DNA of 64,000 bases from Allokutzneria sp. NRRL B-24872 (GTDB taxonomy: Bacteria > Actinomycetota > Actinomycetes > Mycobacteriales > Pseudonocardiaceae): assembly GCF_002155965.1 (NCBI RefSeq), contig NZ_MUMH01000124.1:21497-85496 (forward strand). The letters are read 5' to 3'. A program made the position numbers and the translations under genes. Numbering within the stretch: position 1 is the first letter of the stretch; each line of letters opens with the position of its first letter. Under the pieces are notes generated by a model. The model had not been told where the DNA came from. It worked only from the letters and a program-made list of their open reading frames with translations, and did no database searches. Positions 16,111 through 25,050 of this stretch are shown piece by piece.

Positions 16111-17122
16111 CTACTTCACCTGGCCCGGGCCGATCCGCTCAGCGGGCCAGGACAGACCCGTCACCTTGCCCGGCTGGTTCGGGCTCGGTGCGGGGAGCTT
16201 GCCGTCCCACAGGTACTCCACCCGCCGGACCTGCCCCTTCGCCCCGGTCGGGACCGCCTGCGGGTCGTAGATCAGCATCTCCGAGTACGCGGGCAGCAAT
16301 GACTGCGGGTCCAGGTAGAACACGCCCTCGACCTGGTCCTCGCTCTTGCCCGCCGCGGAGTAGGGGTGCTGGTCGAAGGGGAGCTTCGTCTGCTGGAAGG
16401 CCCAGATGAAGTGCTGCGTCCCCCGCGCGCATGGTGGAGGTCGGCGCCGAGCGGAACACGACCGGCAAGCGGACGTACCGCTTGCCCTCCCGGGAGACCG
16501 TGGTGGGCTTGCCGGGGCCGAGGAAGCTCTGCGGCTCTTTCAGGGAGTCGACGAAGGCCTGCGCCTGTTCACGGGTCAGCCCGCTGGGGAGCAGCCCGTT
16601 GCCGACCTTGCTCTGCCAGTCCAGCCCCTTCACCGTGGTGCACGACCCGGCGTCGACGGTGCTGCCGTCCGAGCGGAGCTGGCGCTTGGCGCCGTCGACG
16701 CAGAGGTCGCGGTCATCGAGGTAGTTCATCTTGCGCTGCTTGTAGTCGAAGCCGCCCTCGATGACGTCGCCCTCGTACTCCTGCCCCGCCAGGTACTGCG
16801 CGACCTCGCCGAACCAGATCTTGTCCATCCTGGTGTGCTGCACGGGTTGGACCAGGAACGCCATGAACGAGTCGGTGAGCAGCGTCCTCGGGTCGGCCGT
16901 GGCGATGTCGGCCTCGGTCAGCCCCTTGGCCTCCGCCTTGCCGCCGCCCGGCGCCGCGTCCGGCTTCGCACCACCGCCCAACAGGGCCCACCCGCCGACG
17001 CCGAGACCAGCCAGGAGCACGACCACCAGCGACACGATCAGGGCCATGCGTCGCGATCGAGGTCGCGGCTGCTGCGGCGGATTCTCACACCGGCACCGCC
17101 TGGACGGCCTGCGCTTCACCAC
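16111..17122 (-). pseudogene. Frameshifted and 5'-deleted paralogue of the adjacent membrane-anchored protein
   Basis: The same blocks as in the neighbour recur (LTEADIATADP, FDYKQRKMNY, VSREGKRYVRLPV, VEYLWDGKLP), but in two frames. The frame changes at a run of five C (16420-16424); removing one base restores alignment to AGTQHFIWAFQQTKL. At the 5' end the sequence GTGAGAATCCG shared with the neighbour is joined directly to the codons for PPQQPRPR, deleting the Pro-rich tail and leaving that GTG out of frame. An in-frame GTG at 17122/17119 could still start translation. A single homopolymer error could explain the frameshift but not the deletion. Confidence 0.75.
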
Positions 17123-17130
17123 TGCATGAA

Positions 17131-17167
17131 GAAGGCCCGCCACCCCGGGTCGGGACGACGGGCCTTC
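17131..17167 (-). terminator. Terminator after the DUF3107 gene
   Basis: GAAGGCCCG and CGGGCCTTC pair across 19 nt, and on the minus strand the stem is followed by TTCAT. It lies just downstream of the DUF3107 stop. Confidence 0.75.
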
Positions 17168-17180
17168 GACGAGCGAGGAC

Positions 17181-17408
17181 CTACTGGACAGCGAAGCCGA
17201 CGCGGCGCACGTCGGCCGCACCGATCTCGATGTAGGACACCTTGTTCGCCGGGATGATGAAGCGCTTGCCCTTGTCGTCGGTCAGGGAGAGCACCCCGCC
17301 TTCCCTGCGAAGCGAGTCGGCGACCAGCTCCTCGACCTCGTCCTGAGACAACGCGCTTGAGACGACCAGCTCACGCGGGCTGTACTCGACGCCGATCTTG
17401 ACCTCCAC
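17181..17408 (-). CDS. DUF3107 protein (TB9.4/Rv3208A-like)
   Basis: The 75-residue protein (starts VEVKIGVEYSPREL, ends VRRVGFAVQ) matches the actinobacterial DUF3107 family known from Rv3208A. It is small, soluble and of unknown function; a beta-alpha ATP-binding-like fold cannot be judged here. GTG at 17408 follows GGAGGTCGGC. Its neighbours match the mycobacterial order, and it ends with its own terminator. Confidence 0.88.
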   Translation of the reverse strand: MEVKIGVEYSPRELVVSSALSQDEVEELVADSLRREGGVLSLTDDKGKRFIIPANKVSYIEIGAADVRRVGFAVQ

Positions 17409-17518
17409 GCCGACCTCCGTGCTGAAAAGTCCGAATAAGAGACGGTTCCCAGGCTAGTCCAGGGTGTGCGTGCTCCACCGTGCCACCACCCCGCTTGCGC
17501 TGTGGGCGGAATCGGGAA

Positions 17519-18193
17519 TCAGCCGAGACCGAGCACCTGCATGCGCTGGCCGTGGTTGTTCTGCAGCCTGCGGATCAGCGTGCCGATGCCGGAGAGGTCA
17601 CCGGTGCCCCTGATGATCAGCTCGGCGAGGCCGTCGCGCTCGGCCGCGACGTGCTGCGCCTGGGTGACCGCCTCGCCGAGCAGGCGGCGACCCCACAGGG
17701 CGAGCCGGTCGCGGACCTTGCGGTCGGCCTCGCACGCCGCGAGGACCTCGCGCTCGGCGAAGGCGGAGTGGCCGGTGTCGGCCAGCACGTCCAGCACCAG
17801 CTGCTTGGCCGCCGGGTCCAGCCACTCGGCGATCTCGCGGTAGAAGTCCGCGGCCAGCCCGTCGCCAACGTAGGCCTTGACCAGCGACTCCAGCCAGGAG
17901 CGCGGGGCGGTGGACGCGTGGAAGGCGTCCAGCGGGGCCTGGAACGGCGCCATGACCTCCTCGACGCGCAGGCCGCGCTGGGCGAGGAACTGCTCGAGCT
18001 GCCAGTAGTGGCCCATCTCCGCACCCGCCATCCCGGCCAGCGCGGCGCGCCCGGCCAGTGTCGGGGCGCTGCGCGCGTCCTCGGCCATCCGGTCGAAGGC
18101 CGAGAGCTCGCCGTAGGCCAGCACGCCGATCAGGTCGACGACACCGGCTTCCAGGGGCTCGGTGTCCGATTTCTGCAGGTCCGCCTCGGTCAT
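17519..18193 (-). CDS. Ferritin-like MiaE-type protein (Rv3210c-like)
   Basis: The 224-residue, all-helical protein has ExxH pairs of a ferritin-like diiron fold ([16 protein letters not shown], later AEREVL and AQHVAAER). It belongs to the family related to tRNA hydroxylase MiaE, though its real substrate is unknown. The ATG at 18193 has no ribosome site but TACGCT at -13 to -8, which suggests a leaderless transcript. It is divergent from rhlE as Rv3210c is from Rv3211. Confidence 0.82.
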   Translation of the reverse strand: MTEADLQKSDTEPLEAGVVDLIGVLAYGELSAFDRMAEDARSAPTLAGRAALAGMAGAEMGHYWQLEQFLAQRGLRVEEVMAPFQAPLDAFHASTAPRSWLESLVKAYVGDGLAADFYREIAEWLDPAAKQLVLDVLADTGHSAFAEREVLAACEADRKVRDRLALWGRRLLGEAVTQAQHVAAERDGLAELIIRGTGDLSGIGTLIRRLQNNHGQRMQVLGLG

Positions 18194-18310
18194 GGGAAGG
18201 AGCGTATCGGGCAGCGCGGATCACACCCGGATGGCTGAGCACCCGTGACCGGAGCGTGAGACACGTCCTAACGGTGTGCGTACAGCGCTGGTCGTCTGGC
18301 ATTTCCCGGG

Positions 18311-18509
18311 TAGACTCCCGACCCAGACGCACGACGACTGCCTGAACGAAGCCGCCGGTGATGAGCGCATCGCCCGCTCGCCAGGCCGCGTCGGCGACAA
18401 GGTGGCGGAGGAACCGCCACCGCGACAGGGCGCGCGTATCGCCTCGTCAAGCCCTCCCGCGCGGGAGGTCCACCCCAGTGGACGCCACGCCGCGGTTGAG
18501 CGCCGCTCC
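18311..18509 (+). promoter_or_regulatory. Long structured 5' leader of rhlE
   Basis: A TAGACT -10-like box at 18311-18316 would give a leader of about 190 nt. It contains three tight hairpins in a row: GGTGGCGG/CCGCCACC (18401-18421), the perfect palindrome CCTCCCGCGCGGGAGG (18453-18468), and GTCCAC/GTGGAC (18468-18483). Structured leaders of DEAD-box helicase genes can mediate autoregulation, which is inferred here. Confidence 0.5.
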
Positions 18510-20315
18510 ATGGCATGCGCGCAAGGCACGAGAGAGGCGATCACTCTGACCGTCAGCAGCGACACCAAGACCGGCACCACCGAGAACGACGAGTCCGTCG
18601 AGGCCATCGTGGCCGAGGAACTCGCCGAGGCGCACCCGCTCCGGGCAGCGGCGACCGTGGTCGATGACGCCCCGACCTTCGCCGAGCTCGGCGTGCACGA
18701 CAAGATCGTCAAGGCGCTCGGCGAGGCCGGTATCGAGCGGACCTTCGCCATCCAGAAGCTGACGCTGCCGCTGGCCCTGGCCGGCGAGGACGTCATCGGC
18801 CAGGCGCGCACCGGCACCGGCAAGACCCTGGGCTTCGGCGTTCCCGCGCTGCAGCGCCTGGAGCTGCCGGGCGACGGCACCCCGCAGGTGCTCGTGGTCG
18901 TGCCGACCCGCGAGCTGTGCCTGCAGGTCACCGCCGACCTCAAGGACGCGGGCAAGTACCTCAAGGCGCGCGTGCTGCCCGTCTACGGCGGCCGCCCGTA
19001 CGAGCCGCAGATCGCCGCCCTGCGCAAGGGCGTCGACGTGGTCATCGGCACCCCCGGCCGCCTGCTGGACCTCGCCGAGCAGCGCCACCTGGTGCTGGGC
19101 AAGGTCCGCACCCTGGTGCTGGACGAGGCCGACGAGATGCTCGACCTCGGCTTCCTCCCGGACATCGAGCGCGTGCTGCGGATGGTCCCGGACAAGCGCC
19201 AGACCATGCTCTTCTCGGCGACCATGCCGGGCCCGATCATCACGCTGGCCAGGACCTTCCTCACCCAGCCCACGCACATCCGGGCCGAGGAGGTGGACGC
19301 GAGCGCCGTGCACGAGCGCACCTCGCAGTTCGTCTACCGCGCGCACTCCCTCGACAAGGTCGAGGTCGTCTCCCGGGTGCTGCAGGCCGAGGGCCGCTCG
19401 CTCACGATGATCTTCACCAGGACCAAGCGCACCGCGCAGAAGCTCGCCGACGACCTCGCCGAGCGCGGGTTCGCGGTGGCCCCCGTGCACGGTGACCTCG
19501 GTCAGGGCGCCAGGGAGCAGGCGCTGCGCGCGTTCCGCTCCGGCAAGGTCGACGTGCTCGTGTGCACCGACGTCGCCGCGCGTGGCATCGACGTCGAGGG
19601 CGTCACGCACGTGGTCAACTACCAGTGCCCCGAGGACGAGAAGACCTACGTCCACCGGATCGGCCGCACCGGGCGGGCCGGGCGCACCGGCGTCGCGGTC
19701 ACCCTGGTCGACTGGGACGAGGAGCCGCGCTGGAAGTCCATCAGCGAGGCGCTGGAGCTGGGCAAGCCGGAGCCGGTGGAGACCTACTCCACCTCCGACC
19801 ACCTGTTCACCGACCTGGGCATCCCGACCGGCGTCACCGGCAGGCTGCCGCTCGGCCAGCGCACCCGTGAGGGCCTGGACGCCGAGGAGCTGGACGAGGA
19901 GCCGCGTCGCGGCCGGGGTGCCAAGCGGGGCGGCGAGCGGGGCGGCGAGGCGAAGGCCAAGCCGAAGCGCGACCGCGTCCGCAAGCGCACCAGGGGCGGC
20001 AGCTCCGGTGACGGCGAGGCGGAGGGCGGCGACGCCAAGGCGTGCACCGCAGAGACCCCGGCCGCCACCGCGGAGACCGGTGACGAGACCCGTCCCACCA
20101 CCCCGCGCAGGCGCAGGCGCCGGACCAGGGGCGCGAGTGCCGGTGCCGAGGGCGGCCAGGCCACCGACGGGGGCCAGGAGCCGGCCCCGGCACGCGCCCA
20201 GGAAGATGGGGACAGCAGCGCGACCGAGCGCCCGGCCCGGCGCCGGCGCAGCAGGCGTCGCGCGGGCGTGGACACCACTGGCGAGCAGGCCGTGGCGGCG
20301 AGCGGCGAGGAGTGA
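18510..20315 (+). CDS. rhlE: DEAD-box ATP-dependent RNA helicase (RhlE type)
   Basis: The protein has the complete DEAD-box set: Q motif FAIQ, ARTGTGKT, VLDEADE, SAT, TDVAARGIDV and HRIGRTGR. A long C-terminal tail rich in Arg/Lys/Ala/Thr (about residues 455-601) probably binds RNA. It corresponds to Rv3211 by order and should act in RNA remodelling, ribosome assembly or cold response. ATG 18510 has a poor ribosome site; a CTG at 18546 has GAGAGG 8 bases upstream and may be the true start. The next gene overlaps its stop by one base. Confidence 0.92.
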   Translation: MACAQGTREAITLTVSSDTKTGTTENDESVEAIVAEELAEAHPLRAAATVVDDAPTFAELGVHDKIVKALGEAGIERTFAIQKLTLPLALAGEDVIGQARTGTGKTLGFGVPALQRLELPGDGTPQVLVVVPTRELCLQVTADLKDAGKYLKARVLPVYGGRPYEPQIAALRKGVDVVIGTPGRLLDLAEQRHLVLGKVRTLVLDEADEMLDLGFLPDIERVLRMVPDKRQTMLFSATMPGPIITLARTFLTQPTHIRAEEVDASAVHERTSQFVYRAHSLDKVEVVSRVLQAEGRSLTMIFTRTKRTAQKLADDLAERGFAVAPVHGDLGQGAREQALRAFRSGKVDVLVCTDVAARGIDVEGVTHVVNYQCPEDEKTYVHRIGRTGRAGRTGVAVTLVDWDEEPRWKSISEALELGKPEPVETYSTSDHLFTDLGIPTGVTGRLPLGQRTREGLDAEELDEEPRRGRGAKRGGERGGEAKAKPKRDRVRKRTRGGSSGDGEAEGGDAKACTAETPAATAETGDETRPTTPRRRRRRTRGASAGAEGGQATDGGQEPAPARAQEDGDSSATERPARRRRSRRRAGVDTTGEQAVAASGEE

Positions 20316-21967
20316 TGCGGGTGACGGGCTCTGGGCAGCACGGCGAGCAGGACCAGCCGACCAGCCACGATCCGGAGCCCGTCCGCCCCGTCCCCACGGA
20401 CGCTCCCCCTTCGGAAACGCCCACCTCAGCCGCGTCGAGCGCGGCTCGGCCGGACGCACCTCCTAGCACGACGCGTCCAGCTGCCGCCCCTTCGTCGGGC
20501 ACGACTCCGGCGATGCCTTCCGGTACGGCACCCCAGGACGCGCCCGGCAGTGCGACTCCGCCCGGTGCGACACCCGCTGGCGATGCTCCCGCTGACGCGG
20601 ACACGCCCCCGATGGGCATGGCGGTCGCGAACGCCGCGCGGGCGACAGCAGCCGTGCCCTCGGACCCGTGGCACGACCACCAGGCCGTGGCCGTCGCCAC
20701 CGAGCCGGTCGTCGAGCAGCGCCCACGCGTTCCCTCGCGCTCCTTCCACCGCAGGGCCGACTACGTGGTTGCCGCGCTGATCGCGGTCGCCGTGCTGATC
20801 GGCGCCTTCATCGTGCAGCGCACCGGCGACGCGGCCGCGACCGTCTCGCGGACCAGCCCGCAGCCGATGAACCAGCTCCCCCAGCCCACCGCGCTGCCGC
20901 CGTCCTTCGCCGAGGCTTGGCGGGCGCCGAGCTCCGCGACCTTCGCCCCGGTGGTGGCTGGACCCGCGGTGGTGACCGGCGAGGGCGGCGAGATGGCCGG
21001 GCGCGACCCGCTGACCGGCGAGAAGAAGTGGTCCTACACGCGCGATCTGCCGCTGTGCACGGTCGGCATGTCGTGGGGCCAGGTGTTCGCGGTCTACACC
21101 AAGCCCGGCTGGGTCGGCGGCAACGGCCCGCAGCAGGGCAACTGCAGCGAGATCACCGGCGTGGACGCGGCGACCGGCAAGCGGGTGCTCGCCCGCAACG
21201 GCAACGCCCCGAGCGGCACCCGGCTGCTCAGCGACGGCACGCACCTGGTGATGACCGGGAAGCGGCTGATCGAGGTCGTGCGCTTCGACCTGGTCAAGAC
21301 GGTGGAGTACGGCAAGGTCGAGGCCGAGATCCAGCCGAACAAGCAGCCGAGGACGAACTGCGAGTTCGGCTCGATCGCGCTGGGCGGCAACCGGCTCGGC
21401 GTGATCGAGCGCTGCCCCGACGACCTCGGCGACCGGTTGACGGTGCAGAAGCCCAACCCCAAGGACTGGGACGGCCCCGAGGTCGCCTTCAGCACCGTGC
21501 TCAACGGGCGGGGCACTCGCCTGGTCTCGATCACCGAGGACCGCGCGGTGGTCGCCCTGCCCAATCCCCCGCGCCTGGTCACCTACGACGTCAACGGCAG
21601 CCAGACCGACGAGCAGCCGCTGTCGATCCCGGACTCCGACCTGGCGGGCGATCCGCCGGGGCAGGTGCCGCAGGTGGTCGAGGGCAGCTCGAACTCGTAC
21701 TGGTTCACCGGCTCCAAGCTGGTCGCGCTGTCCACTAAGGAGCTTCGTCCACAGTGGACGGTCGACGGCGTCGTCGGCTCTCCGACGCTGTTCTCCGGCA
21801 GGCTCGTGGTCCCGGTGCGGGACGGGCTGCTGGTGCTGGACGCCGTGAGCGGCGCGCGGATCGGGTCGGTCCCGGTGCGCCGCGACGAGCCCGGCCCGGT
21901 CGCGCTGGCGACGGCCGGCCCGGTGATCCTCGAACAGCGCGCGGGGACTCTCGTCGCGTTGCGGTGA
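20315..21967 (+). CDS. Membrane-anchored PQQ-like beta-propeller protein (Rv3212-like)
   Basis: The 550-residue protein has a long Pro/Thr/Ala-rich N-terminal tail, one membrane helix (about residues 150-168, ADYVVAALIAVAVLIGAF) and an extracytoplasmic beta-propeller of PQQ-type blades (RDPLTGEKKWSY, VDAATGKRVL, VLDAVSGARIG). No cofactor ligands are evident. The ATG overlaps the rhlE TGA by one base, so it is coupled to rhlE as Rv3212 follows Rv3211. Its function is unknown; an envelope role is inferred from topology. Confidence 0.82.
   Translation: MRVTGSGQHGEQDQPTSHDPEPVRPVPTDAPPSETPTSAASSAARPDAPPSTTRPAAAPSSGTTPAMPSGTAPQDAPGSATPPGATPAGDAPADADTPPMGMAVANAARATAAVPSDPWHDHQAVAVATEPVVEQRPRVPSRSFHRRADYVVAALIAVAVLIGAFIVQRTGDAAATVSRTSPQPMNQLPQPTALPPSFAEAWRAPSSATFAPVVAGPAVVTGEGGEMAGRDPLTGEKKWSYTRDLPLCTVGMSWGQVFAVYTKPGWVGGNGPQQGNCSEITGVDAATGKRVLARNGNAPSGTRLLSDGTHLVMTGKRLIEVVRFDLVKTVEYGKVEAEIQPNKQPRTNCEFGSIALGGNRLGVIERCPDDLGDRLTVQKPNPKDWDGPEVAFSTVLNGRGTRLVSITEDRAVVALPNPPRLVTYDVNGSQTDEQPLSIPDSDLAGDPPGQVPQVVEGSSNSYWFTGSKLVALSTKELRPQWTVDGVVGSPTLFSGRLVVPVRDGLLVLDAVSGARIGSVPVRRDEPGPVALATAGPVILEQRAGTLVALR
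21747..21759. repeat. Copy of dispersed 13-bp palindrome
   Basis: GTCCACAGTGGAC, inside the propeller gene. The same sequence recurs at 30511 and 32670. Confidence 0.7.
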
Positions 21968-21998
21968 TTCCCAAGCCGGTCTGGGAGAGAATCACGGG

Positions 21999-22898
21999 GT
22001 GACCGTGCCGTTCCCGTCTCCGCTCACCCCGCACCGCGGGGCCAGGGTCGAGCTGCCCAGCCGCTACGGCCCGATCGCCGCGCTCAGGGCGAAGCCCGAT
22101 CCCGAAGCGGATCTGGGCGCCGTCGCCCTGCTCGTGCCCGGCTACCCGGGGTCCAAGGAGGACTTCGCGCCGATGCTGGACCCGATCTCCGACGCGGGCT
22201 TCGACGTCGTCGCGATCGACCTGCCCGGGCTGAACGAGTCCGGCGGCCCCGAGGACGAGGCGGCCTACCGCCCCGGCGCGCTCGGCGAGGTGGTCTGCGA
22301 GCTGGTCAACGACCTCGGTGCCGGCGGGAGCACGCCGGTGCTGCTGCTCGGGCACTCCTTCGGCGGGCTGGTGACGCGGGCCGCGGTGCTCGCGGGCGCG
22401 CGCGTCGCCGGGCTCACGCTGCTGTGCTCCGGGCCGAGCGAGCTGCCGGACGGCGACCGCAGGCAGGCGATCATCGAGGGCGAGCCGATCCTGCGCACCA
22501 AGGGCATGGCCGCGGCGCAGGAGCTGCGCGAGGCCCGCGACGCGCGCAGGCCGGGCTGGGCGCACGTGCCGCAGCGGCTCAAGGAGTTCTACCGGCGCCG
22601 CTTCCTCGCGTCGAAGCCCGCCGGGCTGCTCGGCATGGCCGACGGACTGCGCCACGAGCCCGACCTGGTGCCGAAGCTCGGCGTCGTGCTCCAGTCGAGC
22701 GGAACGCCCAGCCTGGTCATCTGCGGCGAGGGCGACGACGTGTGGCCGGTGAGCGCGCAACGCGACATGGCCGAACGCCTCGACGCCGACTTCGCGGTGC
22801 TCGCGGGCGCCGGGCACTCCCCCAACGTGGAGAACCCCGAAGCCCTCCTCGCCACGCTCCTGCCCACCTGGCGCGCCTGGCTCACCGAGAAGGGCTAG
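21999..22898 (+). CDS. Alpha/beta hydrolase
   Basis: The 299-residue protein has the oxyanion segment VPGYPGSKED, nucleophile GHSFGG, acid in CGEGDDVWP and His in GAGHSPN. It lacks a signal peptide. A substrate cannot be assigned. GTG at 21999 is preceded by GGGAGAGA. It follows the propeller gene after 31 bp and may be part of that transcript. It ends convergent with a small membrane protein gene, overlapping by 4 bp. Confidence 0.85.
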   Translation: MTVPFPSPLTPHRGARVELPSRYGPIAALRAKPDPEADLGAVALLVPGYPGSKEDFAPMLDPISDAGFDVVAIDLPGLNESGGPEDEAAYRPGALGEVVCELVNDLGAGGSTPVLLLGHSFGGLVTRAAVLAGARVAGLTLLCSGPSELPDGDRRQAIIEGEPILRTKGMAAAQELREARDARRPGWAHVPQRLKEFYRRRFLASKPAGLLGMADGLRHEPDLVPKLGVVLQSSGTPSLVICGEGDDVWPVSAQRDMAERLDADFAVLAGAGHSPNVENPEALLATLLPTWRAWLTEKG

Positions 22899-23197
22899 GA
22901 CCACCACCAGAACCAGAGGGTGGCGCCCGCGATCACGTAGACGCCGAACACCATGGCGAGGCCGACCCGGCCGGGCTCGTGGTCGGAGCGCTGCTGGAGC
23001 ACGATCATCACGGCCGCGACCACCAGGTGACCGATCACCTCGGCGATGCCCGGTCCCGGCATCCCGGTCACGCCCGCGTAGATCTGGGCGAGCACCATCC
23101 CGAACGCCAGCACCAGCATCCCGGCGGCGAGCGAGCCCGCCATCCCGCTGACCAGGCGGCGGACCAACGAGTTGCGGCGGCCGATGGCGGGGCTCAC
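22895..23197 (-). CDS. Small integral membrane protein
   Basis: The 100-residue protein has about three hydrophobic segments (AGMLVLAFGMVLAQI, EVIGHLVVAAVMIVL, VFGVYVIAGATLWFW) and a basic N-terminus. GTG 23197 overlaps the stop of the RecB-like gene in GTGA, so it is coupled to that nuclease gene. I do not recognise a function. Confidence 0.65.
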   Translation of the reverse strand: MSPAIGRRNSLVRRLVSGMAGSLAAGMLVLAFGMVLAQIYAGVTGMPGPGIAEVIGHLVVAAVMIVLQQRSDHEPGRVGLAMVFGVYVIAGATLWFWWWS

Positions 23198-24033
23198 GGC
23201 GCCAGCGTCGCCCACGGCTCCACCTCCGGTGCGGCGTCCTGGCCCTCCGGGCAGTGCCTGCGGAAGTCGCACCACGTGCACTGCCTGCCGGTCATCGGCG
23301 GGAACAGCACGTCCTGGTCGCCGCCCGCCGTGAGGGTGTCGGTGGCGAGCGCGAGGTCCTCGGCGGCCTCCTCCGCGCGGCTGAGGTGCCTGCCGAGCGA
23401 CTCCTCGGTGTGCTCCCAGACCGCGACCTCGCCGGAGGGCAGGTGGTGCAGTTCGACCCTGCGGCAGGGGCGGCGCAGCGTGCGGCGCGCGGCGATGGCG
23501 TAGAGCGCGAGCGCCTGCGAGCCGCGAGCGTCGTCGACGCCCAGCGCGTGCCTTCCGGTCTTGTAGTCGACGATCACCAGCTCGCCGTCGCGCAGGTCGA
23601 TGCGGTCGACCCGGCCTTCGGCGACGATCTTCTCCGTTGGCGTGGACACCCAGCGCTCCAGGCCGATCGGCTCCAGCTCCTTCGGCAGCCCGCGCACGTA
23701 GTCAGCGACCCACTGCTTGGCGCGGTCGCGGTAGACCTCGGCCTGCTCCGCGTCGCGGAAGCCGTCGCTCTTCCAGCACCTGCGCACCAGGTCAGCGGCC
23801 TGCTCCTCGCTGCGGCGCTCCTGTGGCAGGTCGAAGTAGCCCTTCAACGCGTTGTGCACCACCGCGCCCAGAGTGCTGCTCGCCGACGGCCCGCCGCGCT
23901 TGGGCGCGGGCCGGTCGAGGTAGGCCATCCGGTACCGGCGAGGGCAGTCGCTCCAGGTCGCCAGCTTGGCCGGCGTCACCTTCACCAGCCTGCGCGGCAT
24001 CCCTCCGAGATCAAGACCCAGCTGCCCGTCCAC
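23194..24033 (-). CDS. RecB-family PD-(D/E)XK exonuclease with four-Cys cluster
   Basis: The 279-residue protein has the RecB/Cas4-type nuclease core: EGRVDRID and ELVIVDYKTGR give the D-(D/E)xK residues. One Cys near the N-terminus (C30) and three near the C-terminus (C252, C255, C261 in CTWCDFRRHC) are placed as in Fe-S nucleases AddB/Cas4. It should be a stand-alone DNA end nuclease. GTG 24033 begins 14 bp after the PHP gene. No cas genes or repeats are nearby, so Cas4 is not called. Confidence 0.87.
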   Translation of the reverse strand: MDGQLGLDLGGMPRRLVKVTPAKLATWSDCPRRYRMAYLDRPAPKRGGPSASSTLGAVVHNALKGYFDLPQERRSEEQAADLVRRCWKSDGFRDAEQAEVYRDRAKQWVADYVRGLPKELEPIGLERWVSTPTEKIVAEGRVDRIDLRDGELVIVDYKTGRHALGVDDARGSQALALYAIAARRTLRRPCRRVELHHLPSGEVAVWEHTEESLGRHLSRAEEAAEDLALATDTLTAGGDQDVLFPPMTGRQCTWCDFRRHCPEGQDAAPEVEPWATLAP

Positions 24034-24047
24034 CCGTCCCACGGTAC

Positions 24048-24923
24048 TCAGGACAGCTGTCGCTCCCACACCGGGCAGGAACCGGGCTTGGCGCGCGCCA
24101 CCAGCGCCTCGAACTGCCCGGGGTCGGTGGTCTCCTGGCCGAGCCGGATCGTCTTGTTCGTCCCGTGGTAGTCGCTGGAGCCGGTCATCACCAGGTCCAG
24201 CCGCCCGGCCAGCTCGCGCAGCTCGGCGCGCGTCGGCTCGTCGTGGTTGGGGTGGTCGACCTCCACACCGGAGAGCCCGAGCGCGGCGAGGTCGGCGATG
24301 ACCTCCGGCGTGATGACGGGCCCCCGCGCCCTGGCGAAGGGGTGCGCGATCACCGTCACCCCACCGGCGTCGGCGATCATCGCGATGGCCCGCTCGACCG
24401 GGGTGTCCGTGCGCGGCAGCAGGTAGGAGCCGCCGCTGCCCAGGAACCGGTCGAAGGCCTCGTCGACCGAGCCGACCACGCCCGCTCGCATCAGCGCCTG
24501 AGCGAGGTGGGGCCGCCCGGCGGGCGAGTCCGGGGGCAGCGCGGCCATCAGCTCGTCCGGATCGACCGGGAAGCCGTCAGCGGCCATCCGCGCGGCCATG
24601 CGGTGCAGCCGCACCCGGCGCTCCGCCCGCAGCCGCGCCTGCTCGGCGACCAGCGGTTCGGACGCGGGATCGAACAGGTAGGCGAGCAGGTGCACGGTGA
24701 CGGTCCCGCCGAGGCCGTCCGGGGACTCGCAGGACAGCTCGGCGCCGGGCAGCATCCGCATCCCGGGCGGCAGCGCCGACACCGCCTCGGACCAGCCCGA
24801 GGTGGTGTCGTGGTCGGTCACCGCGATGACGTCGAGCCCGGCCAGCTCGGCGGCGCTGATCAGCCCGGCGGGCGAGTCGGTGCCGTCGGAGGCCGTGGAG
24901 TGGGTATGCAAGTCGATCCGCAC
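24048..24923 (-). CDS. PHP-domain metal-dependent phosphoesterase
   Basis: The 291-residue protein has the PHP motifs HTHS, VTDHD, GAELSC, IAHPF and SSDYHG, which bind two or three metals. Such stand-alone PHP proteins act as nucleoside 3',5'-bisphosphate or small-molecule phosphatases. GTG 24923 is chosen because VRIDLHTHS is the usual start of the domain. It lies just upstream of the RecB-family gene on the same strand, so the two may share a transcript. Confidence 0.88.
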   Translation of the reverse strand: MRIDLHTHSTASDGTDSPAGLISAAELAGLDVIAVTDHDTTSGWSEAVSALPPGMRMLPGAELSCESPDGLGGTVTVHLLAYLFDPASEPLVAEQARLRAERRVRLHRMAARMAADGFPVDPDELMAALPPDSPAGRPHLAQALMRAGVVGSVDEAFDRFLGSGGSYLLPRTDTPVERAIAMIADAGGVTVIAHPFARARGPVITPEVIADLAALGLSGVEVDHPNHDEPTRAELRELAGRLDLVMTGSSDYHGTNKTIRLGQETTDPGQFEALVARAKPGSCPVWERQLS

Positions 24924-24967
24924 CCCAGGAGTCTGCTCCACGTCCCCGGAAAACACAGAACCCCCCG

Positions 24968-24985
24968 GCCAGGCGCCTGCCTGGC
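24968..24985 (-). terminator. Terminator of the PH-domain gene
   Basis: GCCAGGC, loop GCCT, GCCTGGC; the flanking C- and G-runs extend the stem imperfectly, and the minus strand reads GGTTCTGTGTTTT after it. Confidence 0.7.
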
Positions 24986-25050
24986 GGAGGGCTCCACGGC
25001 TGACCACCAACCCCGTGCGGTCAGCCGTTGTCGTGCGCGTCCAGAGGGGA

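Noticed and set aside
18447..20459. 670-codon minus-strand frame opposite rhlE
   Set aside because: It mirrors rhlE codons with GC-rich third positions; no domain is recognisable and rhlE is certain.
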